Assembly: GCA_030602315.1 (NCBI GenBank)
Contig: JAUVZY010000021.1
Location: 1 to 50,622, forward strand
Length of the DNA stretch: 50,622 nucleotides
Origin: Pseudomonadaceae bacterium
Lineage (GTDB): Bacteria > Pseudomonadota > Gammaproteobacteria > Pseudomonadales > Pseudomonadaceae
Direction: 5' to 3'
Under the pieces are notes generated by a model. It was not told where the DNA came from. It was given only the letters and a program-made list of their open reading frames with translations, and made no database searches. Both the position numbers and the translations under genes were made by a program. Position 1 is the first letter of the stretch. Each line of letters begins with the position of its first letter. Positions 1 through 10,450 of the stretch are shown here, piece by piece.

Positions 1-377
1 TGTTCGCCATCGGCGGCTCGATTGCCTGGGCAGCGTTCGTCGCCTTTATCGGCATGGTCGGCAAGGGCGGCGCGACCATCGATGACATTCTGCTGCTGTT
101 CATCTATCTCGAGCTGGGTGCGATGGTTGGCATCTACTTCAAGACCAACCATATGCCGGTGCGGTTCTTGATCTATGTGGCAATCACCGCGCTCACCCGC
201 CTGTTGATTGCCGACATTCAGCACGAGCACAAGCCGACCATGGGCATCCTGATGGTGTGTGGCGGGATTGTGCTGCTGGCCCTGGCGACGTTGATCATTC
301 GCTATGGCTCTTATCGTTTTCCCTCATTGCACAGCACAGACAAGCAGGCGAAGAGCTCACCCGGCGAAAGCGATTGA
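1..377 (+). CDS. psiE: PsiE family phosphate-starvation-inducible membrane protein (5' end missing)
   Basis: The reading frame is open from base 3, so the gene begins before the window; 124 residues are visible. Hydrophobic segments alternate with short charged loops. The stretch IYLELGAMVGIYFKTN followed by VRFLIYVAITALTRLLI is typical of the PsiE family, small inner-membrane proteins of about 135-165 residues linked to phosphate limitation in enterobacteria; their biochemical role is unknown. The C-terminal tail (about 20 residues after the last hydrophobic segment) is polar. The gene converges on cysNC and is closed by a strong shared hairpin terminator. Family assignment is good; the phosphate response is inferred from the family, since the promoter is outside the window. 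Confidence 0.85.
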   Translation, partial: FAIGGSIAWAAFVAFIGMVGKGGATIDDILLLFIYLELGAMVGIYFKTNHMPVRFLIYVAITALTRLLIADIQHEHKPTMGILMVCGGIVLLALATLIIRYGSYRFPSLHSTDKQAKSSPGESD

Positions 378-390
378 ACGACCGAGGCAG

Positions 391-427
391 AAACGAGAAA
401 GGGGCCATTCCGGCCCCTTTCTCGTTT
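391..427. terminator. Bidirectional intrinsic terminator between psiE and cysNC
   Basis: A perfect 16-bp inverted repeat (arms 391-406 and 412-427, 5-nt loop) has a GGGGCC core and outer AAACGAGAAA / TTTCTCGTTT flanks. Each strand therefore carries a GC stem followed by a T-rich 3' side. Its position, 13 bp after the psiE stop and 28 bp after the cysNC stop on the other strand, suits termination of both convergent units. Confidence 0.88.
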
Positions 428-455
428 CAAGCGAAGCGGTGTGAAGCACCCCGCA

Positions 456-2357
456 TCAGATCAACTGGCGATCCCGAAGCAGCGCCAATACTTGCTTGAC
501 GGCCTCTTCCAGCGAGACGGACCCGGTGTCGATGACCAGATCTGCATCGACGGGAGCGTCATAAGCGAAAGATTCGCCCGGCACGTTCGACGCACCCGCC
601 GCGTAGAGCCCCTGGGGATCACGGGCACGGCAGGCGTCGAGCGAGGCGTGAACGTGGACGGTGATCAGCCGCTCAGCACCAATGATCGCTCGGGCCTGCT
701 CACGCCCCTCGGCATCCGGCGCAACGAAGGCCGCGAGCGTCAGCATGCCCGCCTCGTTGAACTGCTTGGCTACCTGGGCCGCACGGCGCCAGTTTTCGGC
801 ACGGCCGGCGCGATCGAGCGGGAGCCCCTTGGTCAGGTCGTGGCGCAGGTTTTGACCGTCCAGCACATAAACCGCCCGACCGCTGTCAAACAGCTTGCGT
901 TCGACCGCATAGGCAAGCGTGCTTTTGCCTGCGCCGGAGAGGCCGGTGAACAGCACGGTGGCTGGCTGCTGGCCAAAGCGCGCGGCCCGCTCCTCGGCGG
1001 TAACGTGAGCCAGACGCCCATGATGACCGCCATGGTTCTGCCCCTGCAGCGGCTGGGCGATGATCATGCCGGCACCTACGGTGCCGTTGGTCAGGCGATC
1101 GATGACAATGAAAGCGCCAGTGGTGCGGTTGTACTCATAACCATCCAGCGCGATGGGCGCGTCCAGGCTCACCTTCACCCGAGCGATCTCATTGAGCTTG
1201 AGTTCGCTGGCGGCAGCCTGCTCCAGGGTGTTCACATCGACGCGATGGACGATGCTTGGGACCGACCCCTGCACGTAGCTGGTAGCGCGCTTGATGTCAT
1301 ATTTCTTGCCGGGGCGCATTGGCTCCTCGGCCATCCACACCAGCATGGCCTCGAAGCTGTCGGTGACCTGCGGACGGTTGTCGGCATGCACCAGCATGTC
1401 ACCGCGCGAGACGTCGATCTCGTCTTCAAGCGTCAGCGTCACCGCCTGTCCCGGACCGGCCTGCTCCAGTTCGCCGTCGAAGGTGACGATCGAGCGTACC
1501 TTGCTGGTCTTGCCCGAGGGCAGCGCGACGATCTCATCACCCTTGTGTACGATGCCGCTGGCCAGGGTGCCGGCAAAGCCACGGAAGTTCAGGTTCGGGC
1601 GGTTGACGTACTGCACCGGGAACCGCATATCGGAAAGGTTCCGATCGCCGGCGATTTCCACGGTTTCGAGGATCTCCATCAGCGACTGCCCGGTGTACCA
1701 GGGCGAGCGCTCGGACTTGTTGACCACGTTGTCGCCCTTGAGCGCCGACATCGGCACGAACTCGAGGGTGGTCGGTTTCAGGCCGATGCGCTCGGCGAAC
1801 TGCAGATAGTCAGCCTTGATCGCTTCGAAGACGCCCTGATCAAAGTCCTTGAGGTCCATCTTGTTGATGGCGACCACGATGTGCTTGATACCGAGCAGCG
1901 AAGCGATGTAGCTGTGCCGGCGGGTCTGAGTCTGCACGCCGTAGCGGGCATCGATCAGGATGATCGCCAGATCGCAGGTCGAGGCGCCGGTGGCCATGTT
2001 GCGGGTGTACTGCTCATGACCGGGGGTGTCGGCGATGATGAACTTGCGCTTGGCAGTGCTGAAGTAGCGGTAAGCCACGTCGATGGTGATGCCCTGCTCG
2101 CGCTCGGCCTGCAGGCCATCCACCAGCAAGGCAAGGTCGACCTCCTCGCCGGTGGTGCCGACTTTTTTGGAATCGCGGGTGATGGCTTCCAGGTGATCTT
2201 CATAGATCATCTTGGAGTCGTGCAGCAGGCGACCGATCAGGGTGCTCTTGCCGTCATCGACGTTGCCGCAGGTGAGAAAGCGCAGCAGTTCCTTGCGCTC
2301 ATGCTGGGCGAGGTAGGCGAGGATGTCCTCGCTGATCAGATCAGATTGATGCGACAT
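456..2357 (-). CDS. cysNC: Bifunctional sulfate adenylyltransferase subunit 1 / adenylylsulfate kinase
   Basis: 633 residues. The N-terminal two thirds is the CysN GTPase of ATP sulfurylase: P-loop GNVDDGKS at residues 31-38, then DTPGHEQYT and NKMD, followed by EF-Tu-like beta-barrel domains. The C-terminal part is an APS kinase with a second P-loop, GLSGAGKST, at 472-480. With CysD it makes APS from sulfate and ATP, driven by GTP hydrolysis; the kinase domain then makes PAPS. It follows cysD by 12 bp in the same operon. One oddity is DGQN at 500-503, where most APS kinases have DGDN; from memory this is usual in Pseudomonas CysNC. The length matches the family, so the fusion is intact. Confidence 0.97.
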   Translation of the reverse strand: MSHQSDLISEDILAYLAQHERKELLRFLTCGNVDDGKSTLIGRLLHDSKMIYEDHLEAITRDSKKVGTTGEEVDLALLVDGLQAEREQGITIDVAYRYFSTAKRKFIIADTPGHEQYTRNMATGASTCDLAIILIDARYGVQTQTRRHSYIASLLGIKHIVVAINKMDLKDFDQGVFEAIKADYLQFAERIGLKPTTLEFVPMSALKGDNVVNKSERSPWYTGQSLMEILETVEIAGDRNLSDMRFPVQYVNRPNLNFRGFAGTLASGIVHKGDEIVALPSGKTSKVRSIVTFDGELEQAGPGQAVTLTLEDEIDVSRGDMLVHADNRPQVTDSFEAMLVWMAEEPMRPGKKYDIKRATSYVQGSVPSIVHRVDVNTLEQAAASELKLNEIARVKVSLDAPIALDGYEYNRTTGAFIVIDRLTNGTVGAGMIIAQPLQGQNHGGHHGRLAHVTAEERAARFGQQPATVLFTGLSGAGKSTLAYAVERKLFDSGRAVYVLDGQNLRHDLTKGLPLDRAGRAENWRRAAQVAKQFNEAGMLTLAAFVAPDAEGREQARAIIGAERLITVHVHASLDACRARDPQGLYAAGASNVPGESFAYDAPVDADLVIDTGSVSLEEAVKQVLALLRDRQLI

Positions 2358-2369
2358 GATGCGGAAACC

Positions 2370-3287
2370 TTAGAAGTAGCCCTGACGTTTCTTTTCTTCC
2401 ATCGACCCAGCCTGATCGTGGTCGATCACCCGGCCCTGGCGCTCGGAAGTCTTGGCCAGGAGCATTTCCTGGATGATTTCCGGCAGGGTGGAGGCAGTGG
2501 ATTCCACGGCGCCGGTAAGCGGATAGCAACCCAAGGTACGGAAGCGCACCATCTTCTTGGTGATGCTGGCCTTCTGCTCGGGGGTCAGGTAATTGAGGAT
2601 GCGATCGTCATCGATCATCACCAGCGCGCCATTGAGCTCGACCACTTCGCGTTCAGCGGCGAAGTACAGCGGCACGATCGGGATCTGCTCCAGGTAGATG
2701 TATTGCCAGATGTCCAGCTCGGTCCAGTTGGAGAGCGGGAAGACGCGGATCGACTCGCCCTTTTTCACCTTGCCGTTGTAGACATTCCACAGCTCGGGGC
2801 GCTGGTTCTTCGGATCCCAGCGGTGCTTGCTGTCGCGGAAGGAGTACACGCGCTCCTTGGCGCGGGATTTTTCCTCGTCGCGCCGCGCGCCCCCGAAGGC
2901 GGCGTCGAAGCCGTACTTGTCCAGTGCCTGCTTGAGGCCCTCGGTCTTCATCACGTCAGTGTGCTTGGCACTACCGTAAGTGAACGGGTTCATGTCCTGG
3001 GCGACGCCGTCCGGGTTGATGTGGGTGATCAGCTCGAGCCCCATTTCATCGACCATTTTGGCGCGGAACTTGTACATCTCCTGGAACTTCCAGCGCGTGT
3101 CCACATGCAATACGGGAAACGGCAGCTTGCCGGGAAAGAACGCCTTGCGCGCCAGATGCAGCATGACGGCAGAATCTTTGCCGATGGAATAAAGCATGAC
3201 GGGATTGCTGAACTCGGCCGCCACCTCACGGATGATGTGGATGCTTTCCGCTTCCAGCTGCTTAAGATGCGTCAGTTTGTCGATCAT
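2370..3287 (-). CDS. cysD: Sulfate adenylyltransferase subunit 2 (ATP sulfurylase catalytic subunit)
   Basis: 305 residues from ATG 3287 ([20 protein letters not shown]), the usual CysD N terminus; an open extension to 3317 is not family-like. The protein is a PP-loop ATP pyrophosphatase: [17 protein letters not shown] carries the SxGKDS motif. [19 protein letters not shown] and [15 protein letters not shown] are strongly conserved PAPS-reductase/CysD features. It adenylates sulfate and works as a complex with the CysN part of CysNC, encoded directly downstream. The upstream AT-rich region holds a plausible promoter. In this family CysB controls sulfur-starvation induction; I see AT-rich sequence there but cannot define a CysB site. 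Confidence 0.96.
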   Translation of the reverse strand: MIDKLTHLKQLEAESIHIIREVAAEFSNPVMLYSIGKDSAVMLHLARKAFFPGKLPFPVLHVDTRWKFQEMYKFRAKMVDEMGLELITHINPDGVAQDMNPFTYGSAKHTDVMKTEGLKQALDKYGFDAAFGGARRDEEKSRAKERVYSFRDSKHRWDPKNQRPELWNVYNGKVKKGESIRVFPLSNWTELDIWQYIYLEQIPIVPLYFAAEREVVELNGALVMIDDDRILNYLTPEQKASITKKMVRFRTLGCYPLTGAVESTASTLPEIIQEMLLAKTSERQGRVIDHDQAGSMEEKKRQGYF

Positions 3288-3350
3288 GGCTTCTCGGACA
3301 GTAGATGACGGCCGCACGGCCGGGACGAGCGCACTCTACCATGGCTTATG

Positions 3351-3379
3351 GTTCTAATCAGAGAACGCTTTTATATCAA
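3351..3379 (-). promoter_or_regulatory. Candidate sigma-70 promoter of cysD-cysNC
   Basis: On the minus strand TTGATA (3379-3374) is separated by exactly 17 bp from TAGAAC (3356-3351), inside the only AT-rich patch of the spacer. The start of transcription would fall near 3344, about 57 nt before the cysD ATG. The run of A/T around 3368-3390 is the kind of sequence CysB binds, but no site can be assigned by eye. Confidence 0.5.
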
Positions 3380-3411
3380 AAAGTCATAGATGTATTACCG
3401 CTTCACACCCA

Positions 3412-4170
3412 CTAAACCGGGTTGTCGCAGTCGATGAAGCAGTGCTCGATACCAAAGGTACGCGCCAGATAATCCCCCAACGCACCGACCCCGTAGCGCT
3501 CGGTTGCGTGATGCCCGGCGGCCAAAAAGCTGATGCCATTTTCGCGGGCGAAATGCACCGTCGACTCGGATACCTCCCCGGTCAGATAGGCATCGACGCC
3601 ACCCTGGGCAGCCTGTTCGATATAACCCTGGGCGGCACCGGTACACCACGCCAGACGCTGAATCGGTCGCTTCGCGTCGACCAGCAGCGGCTCGCGACCA
3701 AGCGCCTGAGCCACGCGCGCGGCAAACTCGGAGGGCAGCAGCGGCACCGACAGGCGGCCAACCAGGCCCACCGAACGAGGATTGCCCGGTTCGAGCGGCC
3801 CTTCGACTTCCAGGCCAAGGCGTGCGGCAAGCTGCACGTTGTTACCGACTTCGGGGTGAACATCCAGCGGCAGGTGATAGCCGACCAGACTGATGTCGTT
3901 GAGTAGCAGGGTCTTGAGCCGACGCTGCTTCATGCCGATGACCCGGGGATCCTCGTTTTTCCAGAAGTAGCCGTGGTGCACCAGTACAAGGTCCGCCGAG
4001 GCGGCCACCGCGGCATCCAGCAATGCCTGGCTGGCAGTGACTCCCGAGACGATCCGCGCGACCTGCGAGCGGCCCTCGACCTGCAGGCCGTTGGGGCAAT
4101 AGTCGGCCACTCGTCCCGCGTCGAGGTAACGATCGGCTTCTTCCAGCAAGATCCTGAGTTCGACAGGCAT
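3412..4170 (-). CDS. Nif3-like dinuclear metal-centre hexameric protein (YbgI family)
   Basis: 252 residues from ATG 4170, preceded by AAGGAG at good spacing; the open extension to 4203 lacks a ribosome site. Family landmarks: DYCPNGLQVEG near the N terminus, LVLVHHGYFW with metal-binding histidines, GYHLPLDVHPEVGNN, and a C-terminal TGEVSESTVHFA...AAGHHATER block that supplies further ligands. Members form toroidal hexamers with two metal ions per subunit. E. coli YbgI has been linked to nucleotide or cyclic-amide chemistry, but the substrate is not settled. The gene is divergent from algW, as in P. aeruginosa. I give no symbol because the function is unproven. Confidence 0.9.
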   Translation of the reverse strand: MPVELRILLEEADRYLDAGRVADYCPNGLQVEGRSQVARIVSGVTASQALLDAAVAASADLVLVHHGYFWKNEDPRVIGMKQRRLKTLLLNDISLVGYHLPLDVHPEVGNNVQLAARLGLEVEGPLEPGNPRSVGLVGRLSVPLLPSEFAARVAQALGREPLLVDAKRPIQRLAWCTGAAQGYIEQAAQGGVDAYLTGEVSESTVHFARENGISFLAAGHHATERYGVGALGDYLARTFGIEHCFIDCDNPV

Positions 4171-4206
4171 GGTTTCTCCTTCGACGGAAACCCCGGCATG
4201 CAAAGC

Positions 4207-4235
4207 GCTGCAGCCGGCGAACAGGTTCGTATAAT
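4207..4235 (+). promoter_or_regulatory. Candidate promoter of algW
   Basis: A perfect TATAAT lies at 4230-4235, 48 bp before the algW start. The -35 region (GCTGCA, 4207-4212, 17-bp spacing) is weak, so an activator or a discriminator-dependent promoter is possible. The site lies in the spacer between divergent algW and the Nif3-like gene. Confidence 0.45.
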
Positions 4236-4283
4236 GCCGGCCACGTTAAGGGCTCGGCCCGATACCCGCAACCGCACGGATGA

Positions 4284-5420
4284 ATGAAGTCGATGCTGCA
4301 AGCGCTGCGTTTTCTCGGCTGGCCAACCCTGGTGGGCGTGCTGGCCGCCCTGCTGATCATCCAGCGTTATCCGCACTGGTTCGGTATTGACCATGAGGCC
4401 GGCCCGAGCCCGAATACCGCGCCATTTTTTGCGAATAATCGTCCGCACTCGTATGCCGCTGCCGTCGCCAGTGCCGCGCCGTCGGTGGTGAATCTGTACA
4501 CGGCAAAACGCACCGGCGACGAGCGCGGCCAATCGACGCCGGAGCGCTCAGCGGGCGAGGCTCTGCAGCGAGAGCGGCGCGTCGAGTCAAGCCTGGGTTC
4601 GGCGGTGATCATGACGCGCGACGGCTACCTGCTGACCAACGATCATGTCACGTCAAATGCCGAGCAGATCATCGTGGCACTGCGCGACGGCCGCGAAACA
4701 CTTGCCCGGGTGATCGGCCGCGATCCGGAAACCGACCTTGCAGTGCTCAAGATCGAGCTCGGCGAGCTACCGGCAATTCGAATAGGGCGCTCCGACGACG
4801 TCCATGTGGGTGACGTGGCGTTGGCGATCGGCAACCCGTTCGGCGTGGGCCAGACGGTCACCATGGGCATCATCAGCGCCACTGGGCGCAACCAGCTGGG
4901 GCTGAACACCTACGAGGACTTCATTCAGACCGACGCGGCGATCAACCGCGGCAACTCCGGCGGCGCACTGGTGGATGCCAGCGGCCAGCTGGTCGGTATC
5001 AACACGGCGATCCTGTCCGAGTCCGGCGGCTCGCAAGGCATCGGCTTTGCCATCCCGGCGAAGCTTGCGCTGGAGGTAATGCAGGCGATCATCGACCACG
5101 GCCAGGTAATTCGCGGCTGGCTGGGCGTCGAGGTGCAGTCGCTGACCCCGGACCTGGCGCGTTCGTACGGCCTGGAGGGGCGCCAGGGCATCGTGGTGGT
5201 CAGCGTGTACGAAGATGGCCCGGCGCAACGCGCCGGGCTGCAGCCGGGCGACCTGGTGGTGAGCATTGACGAGGCCGATGCCAGCGATGGACGCAACGCG
5301 ATGAATCAGGTGGCCCGTGCGCGCCCCGGCCAGACCGTACGCATCGCCATCATTCGCAATGGCTCACCGATGACCTTGAGCGCGCTGGTCGGCATGCGAC
5401 CACTGATCGGCGCACCATGA
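4284..5420 (+). CDS. algW: Periplasmic site-1 serine protease, DegS/AlgW type
   Basis: 378 residues: one N-terminal membrane anchor (about residues 12-26), a trypsin-like S1C domain and a single PDZ domain (about 275-370). The catalytic triad is visible as H121 (TNDHV), D151 (ETDLAVLK) and S225 (NRGNSGGAL). One PDZ domain plus an anchor fits AlgW/DegS, not the two-PDZ MucD/DegP proteins. In Pseudomonas AlgW senses misfolded outer-membrane proteins through its PDZ domain and makes the first cut in the anti-sigma factor MucA, releasing AlgU. Position next to hisC matches the P. aeruginosa locus. An in-frame ATG at 4293 is an alternative start. It converges on hisC with only 10 bp between the stop codons and no terminator visible. 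Confidence 0.94.
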   Translation: MKSMLQALRFLGWPTLVGVLAALLIIQRYPHWFGIDHEAGPSPNTAPFFANNRPHSYAAAVASAAPSVVNLYTAKRTGDERGQSTPERSAGEALQRERRVESSLGSAVIMTRDGYLLTNDHVTSNAEQIIVALRDGRETLARVIGRDPETDLAVLKIELGELPAIRIGRSDDVHVGDVALAIGNPFGVGQTVTMGIISATGRNQLGLNTYEDFIQTDAAINRGNSGGALVDASGQLVGINTAILSESGGSQGIGFAIPAKLALEVMQAIIDHGQVIRGWLGVEVQSLTPDLARSYGLEGRQGIVVVSVYEDGPAQRAGLQPGDLVVSIDEADASDGRNAMNQVARARPGQTVRIAIIRNGSPMTLSALVGMRPLIGAP

Positions 5421-5430
5421 GGGTCGGTGG

Positions 5431-6495
5431 TCAGGAACCAACGCCGAGCCCGACCAGGGTGTCAACCAGCGCCCGATTCTGCTCGGGCGCTCCAATGGTG
5501 ATACGCAAGAACTGATCGATACGCGGCTGGCGGAAGTGCCGCACGATCACGCCCTGCTCACGCAGCCCCGCCGCCAACTGCGCAGCGTCGTGCGCCGGAT
5601 GACGCGCGAAGATGAAGTTGGCCGCTGACGGCAGTACGTCAAAGCCTAGCGCCTCTAGCTGCGCCACCACCTGCTCACGACTGTCGATCACTGCCTGGCA
5701 GGTGCGCTGAAAATAGGCGCGGTCCTCGAACGCAGCCGCGGCACCAACGATCGCCATGCGGTCAAGCGGATAGGAGTTGAAGCTGTTCTTCACCCGCTCC
5801 AACGCCTCGATAAGGTCAGGGTGACCGACCGCCAAACCAACCCGCAACCCGGCGAGCGAGCGGGACTTGGACAGCGTCTGGGTGACCAACAGGTTCGGAT
5901 AGCGATCCACCAACGCGATCGCGGTCTGGCCGCCGAAGTCGATATAGGCTTCGTCTACCAGCACCACCGAATCGGGATTGGCCCCGAGGATGCGTTCGAT
6001 CGCCTCCAGCGCCAACAGCCGCCCGGTGGGCGCATTAGGGTTGGGAAAGATGATGCCACCGTTGGGACGGGCGTAGTCCTCGGGCCGAATCTGGAACTGC
6101 TCATCCAGCGGCACGATGCCCGGCTCGATGCCATACAGTCCGCAGTAGACGGGATAGAAGCTGTAGGTGACATCGGGGAACAACAGCGGCTTGCCGTGCT
6201 GGAACAGGCCATGGAACGCATGGGCCAACACCTCATCGGAGCCATTGCCGACGAATACCTGCTCGCTGCGCACGCCGTAGTACTCGGCGATAGCCTGCTT
6301 CAAGCGATCACTGTTCGGGTCCGGATACAGCCTGAGGTTGTCGTTCAGCTCGGCCTGCATCGCCGCAATCGCCCGTGGCGACGGACCGTAGGGATTTTCA
6401 TTGGTGTTGAGCTTGACCAGCCGGATCATTTTCGGCTGCTCGCCCGGCACATATGGGACCAGGCTTTTGACGAAGGGGCTCCAGAATTTGCTCAC
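5431..6495 (-). CDS. hisC: Histidinol-phosphate aminotransferase
   Basis: 354 residues from GTG 6495. This start gives the usual [20 protein letters not shown] beginning and has GAGGAGAGAAG just upstream; longer open sequence to 6597 runs through a hairpin-rich spacer and is not family-like. It is a class I/II PLP-dependent transferase: [13 protein letters not shown], the [10 protein letters not shown] cofactor loop, [11 protein letters not shown], and [14 protein letters not shown] with the Schiff-base lysine. It converts imidazole-acetol phosphate and glutamate to histidinol phosphate. Third gene of hisG-hisD-hisC, 108 bp after hisD. P. aeruginosa has two hisC genes; this one corresponds to the hisD-linked copy. 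Confidence 0.95.
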   Translation of the reverse strand: MSKFWSPFVKSLVPYVPGEQPKMIRLVKLNTNENPYGPSPRAIAAMQAELNDNLRLYPDPNSDRLKQAIAEYYGVRSEQVFVGNGSDEVLAHAFHGLFQHGKPLLFPDVTYSFYPVYCGLYGIEPGIVPLDEQFQIRPEDYARPNGGIIFPNPNAPTGRLLALEAIERILGANPDSVVLVDEAYIDFGGQTAIALVDRYPNLLVTQTLSKSRSLAGLRVGLAVGHPDLIEALERVKNSFNSYPLDRMAIVGAAAAFEDRAYFQRTCQAVIDSREQVVAQLEALGFDVLPSAANFIFARHPAHDAAQLAAGLREQGVIVRHFRQPRIDQFLRITIGAPEQNRALVDTLVGLGVGS

Positions 6496-6531
6496 GCCCT
6501 TCTCTCCTCGAATTCGATCGGCTTGTGTAGC

Positions 6532-6557
6532 GTGGAAAACCGCGCTGCGTTTTCCAC
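6532..6557. repeat. Perfect 9-bp inverted repeat in the hisD-hisC spacer
   Basis: GTGGAAAAC (6532-6540) and GTTTTCCAC (6549-6557) flank an 8-nt loop. It lies 37 bp upstream of the hisC GTG. The form resembles the dispersed GTGGA...TCCAC palindromes I recall in stutzeri-group intergenic regions, but only one copy is in this window. There is no T-run, so it is not a standard terminator. Confidence 0.6.
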
Positions 6558-6572
6558 CACGTGACGTCAGGC

Positions 6573-6595
6573 GGAGGGGGCCGCGGCCGCCCTCC
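6573..6595. other. GC-rich hairpin just after hisD
   Basis: GGAGGG-GGCCG pairs with CGGCCGCCCTCC (one bulged base), giving an 11-bp, nearly all-GC stem starting 8 bp after the hisD stop on the minus strand. No T-run follows. It could slow RNA degradation or partly terminate transcription, lowering hisC relative to hisD. Confidence 0.5.
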
Positions 6596-6603
6596 AATGC
6601 CGC

Positions 6604-7911
6604 TTACTTGATGCGGTACTCGGCGCTGCGCGCGTGGGCGGTCAGCGACTCGCCGCGCGCCATCACCGAGGCGACCTTGCCCAGCTCGGAGGCGCCATCG
6701 GCCGAGCAGTGGATGATCGACGAGCGCTTCTGGAAGTCGTACACACCCAGCGGCGAGGAGAAGCGCGCGGTGCCGGAGGTTGGCAGCACATGGTTCGGTC
6801 CGGCGCAGTAGTCGCCCAGCGCCTCGGCGGTGTAGCGGCCCATGAAGATCGCCCCGGCGTGACGGATCTGCGGCAGCAGCGCCTGCGGATCGGCCACCGA
6901 GAGCTCAAGGTGCTCGGGCGCAATGCGGTTGGTGACGCGCATCGCCTGGTCCATGTCGGCCACTTGAATCAGTGCGCCGCGCCCCTCGAGCGAGGTACGA
7001 ATGATGTCGGCGCGCTCCATGGTTGGCAGCAGCTTGGCGATGCTGGCCTCGACCGCGTCGAGGAACGCTGCGTCAGGGCTGACCAAAATCGACTGGGCGT
7101 CCTCGTCGTGCTCGGCCTGGGAGAACAGGTCCATGGCGATCCAGTCCGGATCGGTCTGGCCGTCGCAGACCACGAGGATCTCTGACGGGCCGGCGATCAT
7201 GTCGATGCCAACCTGGCCGAACACGTGGCGCTTGGCGGTGGCCACATAAATGTTGCCCGGACCAACGATCTTGTCGACCTGCGGCACGCTCTCGGTACCA
7301 TAGGCCAGCGCCGCCACGGCTTGGGCGCCACCGATGGTGAATACGCGGTCGACGCCGGCCACGCAGGCGGCAGCCAGCACCAGCTCGTTGAGTTCACCGC
7401 GCGGAGTCGGCACTACCATCACCACTTCGGCGACGCCGGCGACCTTGGCCGGAATGGCGTTCATCAGCACCGAGGACGGATAGGCCGCCTTGCCTCCGGG
7501 CACATAGAGGCCGGCGCGATCCAGCGGGGTGACCTGCTGGCCGAGCACGGTACCGTCTGCCTCGGTGTAGGTCCAGGAGTCCTGCTTCTGCCGCTCGTGA
7601 TAGAGGCGTACCCGTTCTGCGGATTTTTCCAGTGCCTGGCGCTGCTCCGGGCTGATGCGGGTCAGCGCAAGCTCCAGCCGCTCGCGCGGTAGGATCAGTT
7701 CCGCCATCGAGGTCGACGCGACACCATCGAAGCGCTGGGTAAACTCCACCACGGCGGCGTCACCACGTTCGCGCACGGCCTTGGTGATATCCAGCACGCG
7801 CTGGTTGACCGCCTCATCCGATACGCTTTCCCAGCTCAGCAGATGATCCAGATGGCGCGCAAAGTCCGGATCGGCAGCGTTGAGACGGCGAATGGAAAGC
7901 GGAGCGGTCAT
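6604..7911 (-). CDS. hisD: Histidinol dehydrogenase
   Basis: 435 residues, full family length. Signature parts are [50 protein letters not shown] (zinc-ligand region), APEHLEL with the catalytic Glu-His pair, and GPNHVLPT. The enzyme oxidises L-histidinol to L-histidine in two NAD-dependent steps, ending the pathway. It sits between hisG (213 bp upstream) and hisC. The large upstream space contains an inverted repeat in the leader, so hisD may not depend only on read-through from hisG. Confidence 0.97.
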   Translation of the reverse strand: MTAPLSIRRLNAADPDFARHLDHLLSWESVSDEAVNQRVLDITKAVRERGDAAVVEFTQRFDGVASTSMAELILPRERLELALTRISPEQRQALEKSAERVRLYHERQKQDSWTYTEADGTVLGQQVTPLDRAGLYVPGGKAAYPSSVLMNAIPAKVAGVAEVVMVVPTPRGELNELVLAAACVAGVDRVFTIGGAQAVAALAYGTESVPQVDKIVGPGNIYVATAKRHVFGQVGIDMIAGPSEILVVCDGQTDPDWIAMDLFSQAEHDEDAQSILVSPDAAFLDAVEASIAKLLPTMERADIIRTSLEGRGALIQVADMDQAMRVTNRIAPEHLELSVADPQALLPQIRHAGAIFMGRYTAEALGDYCAGPNHVLPTSGTARFSSPLGVYDFQKRSSIIHCSADGASELGKVASVMARGESLTAHARSAEYRIK

Positions 7912-7938
7912 GGCAGAGCCTCGTGTAAATGGCTTGGA

Positions 7939-7982
7939 CTCGGGTGCACAACTCTAACAAGCCCTCCGTGCCAGCACCCGAG
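7939..7982. promoter_or_regulatory. Inverted repeat in the hisD leader region
   Basis: CTCGGGTGC (7939-7947) and GCACCCGAG (7974-7982) are exact complements separated by 26 bp, starting 28 bp upstream of the hisD ATG on the minus strand. The enclosed minus-strand sequence contains TTGTTAGAGTT, a possible weak -10 (TAGAGT) like the one before mreB. It could be an operator or a leader hairpin. The rest of the 213-bp hisG-hisD space holds another small hairpin (8099-8117) and nothing else I recognise. Confidence 0.4.
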
Positions 7983-8124
7983 AATTTTGCTATGGCACAG
8001 ATAGGGTGATGCGTGTGGCGACGGACCTGGCTGGCTGGCCGGCGTCAGGTGAGCGAGCTCTCCAAAAGGCCCGCCAGGCGAACCGCAGTCACGCCCCGCC
8101 AGCGCACATTACGCTGGCAGGGAC

Positions 8125-8757
8125 TTATCCCTGGCGCTTTTCCACGGCCTGCGCCAGCACGTCGATCAACGCCTGAATCCGCGCGTGCTGCATCTTCATC
8201 GAGGCCTTGTTGACGATCAGCCGGGAGCTGACATGACAGATCAGCTCCTGTGGCTCCAGGCCATTGGCGCGCAGGGTGTTGCCGGTATCGACCACGTCGA
8301 TGATCTTGTCGGCCAGTCCGACCAGCGGAGCAAGCTCCATCGAGCCATACAGCTTGATGATGTCGACCTGGCGGCCCTGCTCAGCGTAATAGCGCTTGGC
8401 GACGTTGACGAACTTGGTCGCCACCCGCAGACGCCCCCGCGGCTCCTCGGCGCCCACCTTGCCAGCAGTCATCAGCTTGCACTGGGCAATCTTCAGGTCC
8501 AGCGGCTCATAGAGGCCTTGCCCGCCGAACTCCATCAGCACGTCCTTGCCGGCAACGCCCAGATCCGCTGCGCCGTTCTCCACGTAGGTCGGCACGTCGG
8601 TGGCGCGCACGATCAACAGCCGCACGTCGTCCTGGGTGGTGGGAATGATCAGCTTGCGGCTCTTTTCCGGGTTCTCGGTCGGCACGATGCCCGCTTCGGC
8701 GAGCAGCGGCAGCGTGTCATCGAGAATGCGGCCTTTGGAAAGGGCGATGGTGAGCAT
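8125..8757 (-). CDS. hisG: ATP phosphoribosyltransferase catalytic subunit, short form
   Basis: 210 residues from ATG 8757 ([19 protein letters not shown]). The open frame to 8817 does not look like HisG. Landmarks: the N-terminal [19 protein letters not shown], and [13 protein letters not shown] near the PRPP site. It condenses ATP with PRPP, the committed step of histidine synthesis. The protein stops without the C-terminal histidine-binding ACT-like domain of long HisG, so by family knowledge it should need HisZ for activity and feedback control; hisZ is not in this window. It lies 31 bp downstream of murA on the same strand, so co-transcription with murA is possible. Confidence 0.95.
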   Translation of the reverse strand: MLTIALSKGRILDDTLPLLAEAGIVPTENPEKSRKLIIPTTQDDVRLLIVRATDVPTYVENGAADLGVAGKDVLMEFGGQGLYEPLDLKIAQCKLMTAGKVGAEEPRGRLRVATKFVNVAKRYYAEQGRQVDIIKLYGSMELAPLVGLADKIIDVVDTGNTLRANGLEPQELICHVSSRLIVNKASMKMQHARIQALIDVLAQAVEKRQG

Positions 8758-8788
8758 CGGGGTGTCCTTTAGTCTGGCGACCGGGCAC

Positions 8789-10129
<1,341 letters not shown>

Positions 10130-10143
10130 TCAGATACCGGAAG

Positions 10144-10383
10144 TCAGCCGCGCTGGGCCCAGTCGGCCGAGCTGAAGAACTTCATGGTGACCGCATGGAT
10201 GGTGCCGTTGACAATCCACGGATTGAGGTGGGCGTAGACCTGCTGCTGACGCTTGACCGGGCTCATGCCGATCATCTCGTCGCTGATGATGTTCAGCTGG
10301 AAATTGCAGCCTTCGCCTTCAACTTCCACCTTCGCCCCTGAAAGCTTTTCTTCCAGGAAGCTTTTCACTTCTACCGCCTGCAT
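10144..10383 (-). CDS. ibaG: BolA family iron-sulfur metabolism protein, IbaG/YrbA type
   Basis: 79 residues from ATG 10383 with GAGGG 7 nt upstream; a TTG two codons earlier is less likely. The protein has the BolA class II KH-like fold: VEVEGEGCNFQLNIISDE, MSPVKRQQQVYAHL, and the conserved histidine in NGTIHAVTMKFF. BolA proteins bind monothiol glutaredoxins through a shared [2Fe-2S] cluster; IbaG was named from acid-stress effects in E. coli. It sits between the mla operon and murA, the classic yrbA position. Terminator-like hairpins on both sides suggest it is a unit of its own. Confidence 0.92.
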   Translation of the reverse strand: MQAVEVKSFLEEKLSGAKVEVEGEGCNFQLNIISDEMIGMSPVKRQQQVYAHLNPWIVNGTIHAVTMKFFSSADWAQRG

Positions 10384-10428
10384 GTTCAACCCTCGATCGG
10401 CACCGGTCGCACGAGCCGGTGATCATAC

Positions 10429-10449
10429 AAAAAAGGCGCCGCCCCGGCG
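10429..10449 (-). terminator. Terminator after mlaB, with a possible ibaG -10 box next to it
   Basis: On the minus strand CGCCG-GGG-CGGCG (10449-10437) is followed by CC and six T residues (10434-10429). This begins right after the mlaB stop codon and should end the mlaFEDCB transcript. Immediately beyond it, TATGAT (10427-10422) could serve as the -10 of ibaG, although no good -35 is seen. Confidence 0.6.
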
Positions 10450-10450
10450 A

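Noticed and set aside
441..3308. A 955-codon open frame on the plus strand opposite cysNC and cysD
   Set aside because: It is exactly antisense to two well-recognised genes, has no family features, and the composition is that expected from high-GC codon bias of the real genes.
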